Shown piece by piece: positions 54,072-62,800 of a stretch of DNA of 64,000 bases. Each line of letters begins with the position of its first letter. Position 1 is the first letter of the stretch. The position numbers and the translations under genes were made by a program. The stretch comes from SCBR16-9 sp964537975 (GTDB lineage: Bacteria; Hydrogenedentota; Hydrogenedentia; Hydrogenedentales; SCBR16-9). The stretch covers positions 1 to 64,000 of the forward strand of contig CAZIDP010000020.1 of assembly GCA_964537975.1 (NCBI GenBank), in the 5' to 3' direction. A model generated the notes under the pieces. It made no database searches and was not told where the DNA came from. It saw nothing but the letters and a program-made list of their open reading frames with translations.

Positions 54072-54740
54072 TCAAGATTGCAACATACCCGCTTTAATAT
54101 TGTACACATCGTCAAAGCCTTCGGTCCGTAACCCATGGGTTGCCATGACCACCGCACCACCCTTACGCACATACTCCCACAGACAATCCAAAATAATGTG
54201 CTCGTTATCAATATCGAGATTCCCGGTAGGCTCATCGGCCAACAACAACGCGGGATTCGCGATTAGCGCCCGGGCCAGGGCCACCCGCTGGCGTTCGCCT
54301 GTACTTAGCTCAGAAGGATAATGCGCCAATCGTTCACCCAAACAGAATTGCTCTAGTAAAGCTTTCGCCCGTGAATCCAAATCCGGAATGGCCAGCGCTA
54401 TTCCCGGCATTTTTACGTTGTCGAGCACGGTGAGGTAGGGCACCAGGTAGAACTGCTGAAAAACAAAGCCGATGTTTTTTCCACGAAAACCAGTTCGCTT
54501 GTCCGCGGACATCGAATACATATCCTGCCCCTTGACAACGACATTTCCGGTGTCCGGACGCAGCAATCCACCTGCTGTCAGCAAGAGCGTTGTTTTACCA
54601 CTGCCACTGGGCCCCCGAATTATTTTAAAGGTCTCTTTCTCAACACGTATCGAAACATCATCAATGGCAACGATATGACTTCCGTTCCGTTGATAGTGTT
54701 TGGACACCTGCTCTATTTTCAAAGTCTCATCTTGGGTCAC
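54072..54740 (-). CDS. ABC transporter ATP-binding protein (LolD/MacB type)
   Basis: 222-residue cytoplasmic ATPase. Walker A GPSGSGKTTLL, Q-loop VFQQFYLVPYLTVLDNV, signature LSTGERQRVALARAL (the usual LSGGQ replaced by LSTGE), Walker B LLLADEPTGNLD, and the switch His MATHGL. Spacing and size are those of LolD, MacB and FtsE proteins. A GTG at 54740 with GGAGG 6 bases upstream fits better than the ATG at 54761. It works with the FtsX-type permease encoded 49 bases upstream on the same strand. The substrate is not known; family members export or extract lipoproteins, peptides or other envelope molecules. Confidence 0.9.
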   Translation of the reverse strand: MTQDETLKIEQVSKHYQRNGSHIVAIDDVSIRVEKETFKIIRGPSGSGKTTLLLTAGGLLRPDTGNVVVKGQDMYSMSADKRTGFRGKNIGFVFQQFYLVPYLTVLDNVKMPGIALAIPDLDSRAKALLEQFCLGERLAHYPSELSTGERQRVALARALIANPALLLADEPTGNLDIDNEHIILDCLWEYVRKGGAVVMATHGLRTEGFDDVYNIKAGMLQS

Positions 54741-54789
54741 GGTCTGCCTCCAAACCAGCATAGTTCTACTATAAAAAGAAACGGAAACT

Positions 54790-56091
54790 TCATTCTTCCC
54801 GTAAAATTACTGCCGGGTCCAACTGCGCTGCTTTTCTGGCAGGAATCCAACCGGCAACAACTGCCAGCAAGGGTGTTCCCAGGATTACCAGCAGCAACAT
54901 CACGGGGTGGATGAGCTGAACAAACTCTGTGCTCCATAGAGCAATACCCTCCCAGGATGCGCCAGCCAGTAATCCGGGGATGCTCCCCAGAACGGCGCCC
55001 AGGCCACCCATCAGCGCCGCTTTGATTAAAAAAATGCTCATGATGGTGCTTTCCCGCACCCCCACCGTTCTCATGATGGCTATCTCGCCTCTTCGTTCTT
55101 TCACATTGCTGGATATCAGGAAAAATATCCAGATGGCAGCTCCGGTGAGTACAACCGGGATGAGAAACCGAACCAGTTGTTGCCGTTGCACACCCAAATG
55201 GGCACGGTATGCAATTTCAGAATCGATGGCTGTTTCACGCATTTCTGCGGCTCTGGCCCGGGCTTCAAATCGCGCACGCAAGATGGTGCCAAACTCCATG
55301 ACCTGTATATCCGGCAGGATTTGCTGCACCTCAGATTCCACCATTCCGAACGCTTCGAAATTACAGACACATTCCAATGCCAGGATGCCGTTGATCTTGC
55401 CTTCGAGACCAAACCATTGCTGTACCTTTTCCAGATCACACCATAGCGTGATATCGTCGTCATTGCCTCTGCGACTATGAACGCGATGTACCGTGAATTC
55501 TTCCCCTTGAAATGTTATTTGATCACCAGCATTGATACCGGTGATACGGGCAATGTCGTAGCCGGCTTCGATGGTGCCCTGTGGAAGCGTTTCACGAATC
55601 GGATTGCGGTACCTGCCTTCATCATCAAGAAACTGGGGTTTTTCGAAATTGGGAACCTGGCCCATGATGCCGCACAAGATGATTTCCTGTTCCTTCTCTT
55701 CCCAGGTAGTACGTTTTTGTAAAACGGGAAACAGGTGATTCAAATTTTTAATGCCCCCGGTTGACAACGCGAACACATACTCCAGAGGCATATACGTATT
55801 GGGACTCCCGTCAATTCGCAGCGAGTCTATGGATTGGTCTTCATGCAATATCAACACGTTGTAGCCCATGTCTCGCATCATCAGACGGTAGTCATCTTCC
55901 AGTTTGGCCATATCTGCACGGGTTTCGTGTTCTTTTTGGTTGATTATCTGTTCTGTCTTGATCTCGTGGGCGGCTAATAAGGTAACTGCCCCCATGACAA
56001 GTCCCAGGGCAACCGATATACAGAGCAATCCGATTGCGAAATGGGTTTTGTTATAAAATATCTCGCGCCAGATAATATTCCATTTACTCAT
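54790..56091 (-). CDS. ABC transporter permease (FtsX/MacB type)
   Basis: 433 residues. One N-terminal helix (FAIGLLCISVALGLVMGAV), a large periplasmic domain (residues about 50-295), and three C-terminal helices (LIPVVLTGAAIWIFFLISS, IMSIFLIKAALMGGLGAVLG, LIHPVMLLLVILGTPLLAV), ending in the family tail AQLDPAVILREE. Four helices in this layout define the type VII (MacB/LolC/FtsX) class, which acts by mechanotransmission rather than classical import. It partners the ATPase encoded next. Together with the exported proteins of the cluster it likely works on an envelope substrate, but nothing identifies it. Confidence 0.9.
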   Translation of the reverse strand: MSKWNIIWREIFYNKTHFAIGLLCISVALGLVMGAVTLLAAHEIKTEQIINQKEHETRADMAKLEDDYRLMMRDMGYNVLILHEDQSIDSLRIDGSPNTYMPLEYVFALSTGGIKNLNHLFPVLQKRTTWEEKEQEIILCGIMGQVPNFEKPQFLDDEGRYRNPIRETLPQGTIEAGYDIARITGINAGDQITFQGEEFTVHRVHSRRGNDDDITLWCDLEKVQQWFGLEGKINGILALECVCNFEAFGMVESEVQQILPDIQVMEFGTILRARFEARARAAEMRETAIDSEIAYRAHLGVQRQQLVRFLIPVVLTGAAIWIFFLISSNVKERRGEIAIMRTVGVRESTIMSIFLIKAALMGGLGAVLGSIPGLLAGASWEGIALWSTEFVQLIHPVMLLLVILGTPLLAVVAGWIPARKAAQLDPAVILREE

Positions 56092-56155
56092 AGGTTCATG
56101 TCCCGCAGTTGCAGTGTAAATTTGTTTGTAAAAAATATGTTGCCCTTAACGGAAA

Positions 56156-59100
56156 TTAATCCACAGCGGCGGCAATCTCGACAACATTCGTAAAAAGCTC
56201 AATGCCATTGATAAAGGGGTCGCGTTCCGCCTCTTCAGATTTCAGGAACTCAATGGTCATAGTCATATCACTTAGCACGGTAAATTCTTCATATGTGCCA
56301 CGCAGATGTCCCCCGGTTTTTTCCATTATGTCATAGTTGCTTACGATTTCTTCTCCATTAACCAATACATCAAAAACACGCTCTCCGACTTCTACATCTT
56401 CTTCCAGCTCGGCAAAATGAAACCGTAGTGTATAGGTGGTATCCAGCAGATCATACAGCGTGATGCTGTTGTCTTCTTCTGTCATTTCTTTGCCGGAAGC
56501 AGCAACCCAGTCAATGCTGTCAGCAATGGTATCGGCGTTTTTCTGAATGGCGGATGGATGTCTGCGCATCGTTCCTTCTTCATCGAACCATACCCGGCCC
56601 GAATCATGGTCTACGCGGCGGCCTGGGGCGCCCAGGTTAATGCCATAGCCTTCCGGGTTTGGAGGTGAAGCATCATAGCGGGTCCAATTTTCAATGTTAG
56701 TATCGCCAGGCATATGAATCATAGCCAGAGAGGTCTGGTTCTGATAACTGCAGGTACATGATCGGGTGTAATCCAGTGCATTGACCAGGCCTTCTGCCGC
56801 GATCATGTTGGCGGTACAACCGGAGCGAAATCCACTGAATGTACCGGTGCCGGTGTCATGTTCCAGATCAAAATAACCTGCGTAACCCGTGCGATACAGC
56901 AGCAAATATTTACTCGCGTTTAATGTATTGCAACCATACGTCCTGCTGTAAGACCAGCCACTACTTTCACCTGTCAGTGGTTGCACACGCAACCAGTCTT
57001 CACCGGTCAACAGGGAACGGGCTGTCCCGGGGCGACCGGGGATCAGCATGTCCCCAATGATTGCAGCAGGCACTGTAAAGCTGCCACTGCGTTCCCACAA
57101 CATATCGCCCGTACTGCCACGCCGTGCCAGCATCTCCCGCGGTTCATCTTCAATCGTCCGGCGCAGGTCCTGGCTCCCGCTTTCGATTAAAATGTCATGC
57201 GCTTTGCTGTACAACAGAAATGTCCCGAAAACATTGGCATCGTTTTCCCACAGGACATCACCGGTACCCAGTTCCAGCGCAAATATCCGGGAAACATCCT
57301 CCGGTACCTCTCCCCTGCGTGCCAGATGTTCAATGGCATTTTCTGATAAACCATCGATCAAAAACAGGGTATTTCCCGAACTGATTATGGCATTGTGCCG
57401 GAAACCGACCTTCGCTTCCCGCGTCCACAAGACATCACCACTGTAACGGTTCATTACCACAACAATGCCACTCGATGTTCCACTGTAACTTTCTAACCAA
57501 CCGAGTTCCTGGTCTTCAAAGATGTGTGGTTCCGTGGTTGATATGAGGAAATCTCCCGAAACGCTGATATGACCCCAATCGGGCGCTTCATCGCCGTATA
57601 ACGCTTGCACTGAGCGCCCAGGCAGGGCGAACTGGTTGATTACTTCTCCCGTAGCCGCGTTCAGCCGGTGAATTTTGCTGTCATAACGTAAATACACACT
57701 GTCTGGAAGCGTTACGAAAGGGCTGCCGATGTAGGTTGCACCCGGTATGTTGGTCATGTAGACCTGTTCCCCATCAGTCCAACGTTCTTCCAGTTCCATA
57801 TTGGTGAATGGGTGGCCAATCCCGGGATACGGCATGTCCCACAGTTGCCGCCCAGTATAAACACAGCGCGCAGCGATGTTCTCAACACCCAGATATACCT
57901 GCCGTCCCCCGGCAATCTGAGGTCGTGGCCCTCCCGCATGCCGCGGTAAAATATTGTGGTTGTTGGGGCCGCCAAACCACAGCAAGCCCAGCGGTAAGCG
58001 CGCCAATTGTTCTTCAGAAACAAGTGTATTGGCCGAGTCATGGAGCTGATGGGTCCATTGCCCTGCACCTGTCAAAGGACCACCGCGTTGCGCGAATACA
58101 GCATGATCGATAGCTTCCACATGTACTTTATCGACATTGGCCGCCCGCGCGGCTTCGGTCACGGCTTCTACTGAATCAGAAGGCACACTAAAATATGCCA
58201 CGCCACCATAGGGCCGCAGTAAGTTTAGTATGCTGGCCCAGTTTGCATTGTCGTGTAAAATACCTGCCTGTGTTGCGTCTTCACTTGCCACCAGGCTGAA
58301 CAAATAGGGCTGTACCGAAAAGGTCGCAGGATTGTCCTCAATAACCGCGACACGCTTTCCATATGAACCAGTCGATACCAGTTCATCGCGTAATGTACGT
58401 GCTACCAGTTCGTCATTTTCAACAACAACAATATGCAGGTCACTCCGTATCATTAACTCTTTGAGGAGGTCACCTGAGCCATGCCCCAATAACAGCGCGT
58501 AGCCCTCCGTCTCTCCAAGCTCATCCAGCAAGGTCTGTGCGGTCTGAGCCCAGGCGGCAGTGCGTAACATCAAGCGTGCGGGCCGGTATGCGTGGCGTAT
58601 TGGCGTTGTTTCCTCTGGGCCAAAGCAATATAAAGTGCCCTGCGTTGTCGTGACAAATAGACGCCCATGGGCGGCAATCAGGTTAAATAAATCACCATCC
58701 AATTGCTCCGCAATTAATTCATAGCATTGCGTCAGCACATCATTTTCGTTCAGCCCCATTCCATCGGCATGAACCGCATAGCCCCCGGCAGGCTTGGCCC
58801 TGAATGCTGCTTCTTTCACTTTTCCTGTATGCCGGTCTAAAAATGCGGGCGGGGTCCTGCCACCCGCCACCACCAGGGTATCTTCATTGGCCGCCAGATA
58901 CCCCTGTGGAGCCAGCCCACCATATCCATAGGCGCCACCATGCGGGAGTTCGACGTAGTCCGAGCTGGTCGTGTCATTTACCCAGACCACCTCACCAGTC
59001 ACCGCATTCAACGCGTAAATGAATATGCCATGCATAGGCCAGAAGCCTGCGGCGAAGTAAATGGTATCGTCCCATATTACCGGGCCGCCTCGTGCTGCCC

Positions 59101-59818
59101 AGAAATTGATGATTCGTTCATTACCAAGCAGCCGATGATCATTGGGGCCTCCTTGGAACTTCCATGCCAGCGTACCATCTTCCGCGTGAACACAATATAG
59201 ATGGCCATCATCCGAGGTAAAATATACATAATCTTTCCAGGCGACCGGGGCGAGCCGAACTGGCGCATTGGCATAAAATCGCCATATCTCAGCGCCATCG
59301 GAAATAGCATAGGCAGTAACACTATCGGTTGCATTAGACGGCACAAAAATGCGATTGCCCTTGACCACAGGCGAATACGAGAGGTCAAAATCCAGTTTGT
59401 TACGATGGTCCCACTGATGCGGCCAGGCACGCTTAGGCTCTGGCAATTCACGTACCCATTGCAGATGCAGGTCAGAGGCAAATCGCAATGGTGTGGCTGC
59501 GCTTCTGCCCGCGTCATATTGCCACATGGGCCAATCTAAAAAGCCCGCCTTTTCCAACGCGGTATATGCTTCCTCTCCCCCGATACTACCCAGCTCCCGG
59601 GCGACCGCTTCCCGCACAATCCGGTTTTCATGATTGAGCAAAGACGTTGTAAGATCAACAAAGACTTCCTGTACCTGTATCGCAGCATTTGTTTGCCCTC
59701 CTGGGTCTTCTCCAAGCGCATTCAACTGTAAAACAATGCTGAAAACCAACAACACCGCACCAGCACTTACCAATCCAGAACCAAATAATGACGAGAAAGA
59801 CCGATTCCAAAAACGCAT
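56156..59818 (-). CDS. giant PQQ-propeller protein with inserted methyltransferase-like domain and malectin-like end
   Basis: 1220 residues, exported by signal MRFWNRSFSSLFGSG-VLLVFSIVLQLNA (shortened here). A short helical HEAT-like piece (residues 50-85) is followed by PQQ-type blades (DWPMWQYDAGRSAATPL, TDSVTAYAISDGAEIWRFY, HLYCVHAEDGTLAWKFQ). Around residues 430-570 a Rossmann-like domain interrupts the propeller: EGYALLLGHGSGDLLKEL, HIVVVENDELVARTL and VSTGSYGKRVAVIED resemble methyltransferase motif I and the acidic strand-2 end. Blades resume (NRYSGDVLWTREA). Residues about 960-1020 hold a cysteine-rich conserved part (YGCNTLN, FRSGCTANMI, RSCTCSYQNQTSLAMIHMP). The last 100 residues look malectin-like. 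AAGGAT supports the start. 12 bases after the tandem paralogue. Confidence 0.8.
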   Translation of the reverse strand: MRFWNRSFSSLFGSGLVSAGAVLLVFSIVLQLNALGEDPGGQTNAAIQVQEVFVDLTTSLLNHENRIVREAVARELGSIGGEEAYTALEKAGFLDWPMWQYDAGRSAATPLRFASDLHLQWVRELPEPKRAWPHQWDHRNKLDFDLSYSPVVKGNRIFVPSNATDSVTAYAISDGAEIWRFYANAPVRLAPVAWKDYVYFTSDDGHLYCVHAEDGTLAWKFQGGPNDHRLLGNERIINFWAARGGPVIWDDTIYFAAGFWPMHGIFIYALNAVTGEVVWVNDTTSSDYVELPHGGAYGYGGLAPQGYLAANEDTLVVAGGRTPPAFLDRHTGKVKEAAFRAKPAGGYAVHADGMGLNENDVLTQCYELIAEQLDGDLFNLIAAHGRLFVTTTQGTLYCFGPEETTPIRHAYRPARLMLRTAAWAQTAQTLLDELGETEGYALLLGHGSGDLLKELMIRSDLHIVVVENDELVARTLRDELVSTGSYGKRVAVIEDNPATFSVQPYLFSLVASEDATQAGILHDNANWASILNLLRPYGGVAYFSVPSDSVEAVTEAARAANVDKVHVEAIDHAVFAQRGGPLTGAGQWTHQLHDSANTLVSEEQLARLPLGLLWFGGPNNHNILPRHAGGPRPQIAGGRQVYLGVENIAARCVYTGRQLWDMPYPGIGHPFTNMELEERWTDGEQVYMTNIPGATYIGSPFVTLPDSVYLRYDSKIHRLNAATGEVINQFALPGRSVQALYGDEAPDWGHISVSGDFLISTTEPHIFEDQELGWLESYSGTSSGIVVVMNRYSGDVLWTREAKVGFRHNAIISSGNTLFLIDGLSENAIEHLARRGEVPEDVSRIFALELGTGDVLWENDANVFGTFLLYSKAHDILIESGSQDLRRTIEDEPREMLARRGSTGDMLWERSGSFTVPAAIIGDMLIPGRPGTARSLLTGEDWLRVQPLTGESSGWSYSRTYGCNTLNASKYLLLYRTGYAGYFDLEHDTGTGTFSGFRSGCTANMIAAEGLVNALDYTRSCTCSYQNQTSLAMIHMPGDTNIENWTRYDASPPNPEGYGINLGAPGRRVDHDSGRVWFDEEGTMRRHPSAIQKNADTIADSIDWVAASGKEMTEEDNSITLYDLLDTTYTLRFHFAELEEDVEVGERVFDVLVNGEEIVSNYDIMEKTGGHLRGTYEEFTVLSDMTMTIEFLKSEEAERDPFINGIELFTNVVEIAAAVD

Positions 59819-59830
59819 ATATAAATATCC

Positions 59831-62800
59831 TTATTCAAATTTTTTAGCAACTGCAATATCACCGCTATTGGCAATAAGTTCAATGCCGCTGATTATGGGA
59901 TAAAGCTCCGCGTTGGAAGCCTTGCGTAATGCAACGGTCATGGTCGTTCCGCTATCCACATAAAATTCTTTTACAACAGGCAAGAATGCACTGCCCGTTT
60001 CTGCATAAATATCAAAATCCTGATAAACCACTTCATCATTAACAACAATGTCGAATACGCGTTGTCCAGAAGTAACGCTGGTGTCATGCTCTGCAAAATG
60101 CAATCGTACTGTGTAATTTGTGGTGAGCAGATCGTACAGCGTCAGGGAGTCCTGGTCGACCTCCGTTATTTCGATTGCTGACGCAGCAACCCAGTCAATG
60201 CTTCCTTCACTTTCCAGGATGGCAGAAGCATGACGCCGGTGATTGCCTGGTAAATCGTGCCAAATCCGCCCGGAGGTGTGATCTATGCGGCGACCCGGAG
60301 CACCAAAATTAATCCCATACCCCAAGGGGTCTGGTAGCGCGCCATCATATAAAGCCCAGGATTCAATACCGGGCATGTCGGGCATGTGAATCAGGGCCAG
60401 TGAAGTCTGGTGCTGATAACTGCACGTACAGGTCCTGGTGTAGTCAGGCGCATTCAATACCCCATCAGCCACCACCATATTATTGGTGCATCCTGAGCGA
60501 AATCCACCAAAGAACCCGGTACCCGTGTCATGTTCGAGATCAAAATAGGCAGCGGCACCGGAACGGAAAGTGATGAGGTGCTCACTCAAGTTGTGACTGT
60601 TGCAACCATACCGACGATTGTATGCCCAGCTTGCACTTTCTCCCGTGAGTTCTTGCGTGCGCATTTTCCGCTCACCGCTCAGTAGATTGAGCGCATACCC
60701 AATTCCAGACCTGGCCGCGGGTGCCATGTAGATTTCATCCTTACGTATGGCCAATGGTCCCCAATACGAAGTAAGCGCGGGATTCTCCCACAACGGCTCA
60801 CCTGTATTCCCATTAAATGCCGAGATGCGGTCTCCTGGCTCATCCTGTAACATACGCAAACCACCGGGCCGGCCACCTTGAATCAGGATGTCATATTCGG
60901 ATGAATACCCCAGCCAGGTACCAAAAACACCCGTCGGATTTGTCCATAGTGTGTCACCGGTTAGCAGGTCCAGTGCCAGCAGCAGGGCATTTCCAGGTTC
61001 TTCACCGCGCCGCTGCAGGTGTTCCAGAACACTATCAGAGAGTCGATCAATCAGGTATAGACAATTGGCACCAGACACGATCGCATTGTGACGGAAGCCA
61101 GTTTGCGCTTCACGTATCCACAATACTTCGCCACTATGCCGGTCCAGAGCAATCAATCGGCGACTGGAGGTGCCTTCCCAACCCCGGCCTTTGATGTCGG
61201 CCATCGTTTCAAAAACAGTAGTATAGTTACCTTCGCCTTCGAAGACCTGCGGCTCGACGGTGGTTATGATTACATCACCCTGAATGCTGAGATGTCCCCA
61301 GTCCGGCTTACCTTCCAACTCAGGCGCGACCGGAAGCTGAAATTCCGCCATAACCTCACCGGTTTCCGTTGACAGCCGGTAGATACGAGTCATATACCGC
61401 ACATATATTCCATCTGGTAAGGAGACAAATGGGCTTCCCAATTGATTGGCACCAATACCATCCGCATTGTGCATGAATACTTCCTGGCCACTCTCAAACT
61501 GCTCCTCCAGTTCCAGGTCCGTAAAAGGATGCCCCAGCCCGGGGAAGGTCTGCTGCCACATTTCACGCCCGGTATAAACGCAGCGGGCACTGACGGTGTC
61601 GTTGCCAGGCAGAATGACCTTGCCTGCAATGACCTGTGGAATGGGGCCGTGGCCATGACGCGGTAGAATATCGCTGTTGCACGGTCCACCAAACCAGAGA
61701 ATACCCAGAGGTGTTTTGGTTCGGTTATCCGGTGAAAAATTGGTATTGGAAGCATCGGCATACTGGTGTGTCCAGTGCCCGGCACCCGTAAGCGGGCCCT
61801 CCCGTTGCGCAAATATATACTCGTGACGTAGTTCAACGCGTACCCGGTCTACATCGGCAGCCCTGGCCGCATCCGCAAGCTGCGTGAGTTTGTCATCATC
61901 AGCACCCAGATAAGCGATGCCCCCATAGGGCCGCAGTCGCTCCAGAATATAGGCCAGTGCAGATGCTTCGGCGCTGATGCCAGCGGCAGTACTGTCTTCA
62001 CTCACAAGCAGGCTGAACAGATAGGGCTGTACCTTGAAAGCGGCTGGCTCGTCTTCAATGACAGCTACACGCCAACCATACACACCCGCATCCGCAAGCT
62101 CATCACGCAAGGCGCGTACCCTGGTTGCGTCCGGTTCCACAACCACAATGTGGAGTTCGCTGCGCAAGAGCAATTCTATGAGCAGATCGCCTGAACCTGC
62201 CCCGAGCATCAATGCGTACCCTTCAATTTCGCCCAGTTCATCCACCAGGCTTTGCGCGGTTTCTGCCCATTGGGCAGTCCTGGGTGACAGCCGGGTTGGA
62301 GACAAATCATGTCGTACAGGTGTGTCGCTGTCAGGCGCAAAACAATACAGACGCCCCGAAGTGGTGGTGACATACAAACGATCATGGGCAACCAGCGCTT
62401 CGAAGACCTCCCCGTCGATTTGATGCTTCTGCTTTTCTACCTGTTGCGACAACATCGTGTTTTCTGCCCGGCCTATGCCGTCGATATTTACGGCATATCC
62501 TCCCTGGGGCTTGGCCCGTAACGACATTTCCAGGACTTCTCCGGTATGCCGGTCCAGGGTGGCCGGAGGTGTTCTGCCGCCCGCAACGATCAACACTTCA
62601 TCTGAAGCCGCTATATATCCTTGCGGAGCGATACTGCCGACGCCTGTTGCGCCATCGTGTGGCAGTTGCACATAGGCTGAGCTTGTGGTGTCATTGACCC
62701 ACACGACATCCCCGGTTTCCGCATTCAGGGCATAGATAAAAACACCATGCATCGGCCATATGCCGGCAGCAAAATAGACGGTGCCGTCTTTGATTACCGG

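Noticed and set aside
54072..56091. Lipoprotein-release system LolCDE
   Set aside because: The ATPase resembles LolD, but there is one permease gene only and neighbours are not lipoprotein-sorting genes; a general type VII exporter is the safer call.
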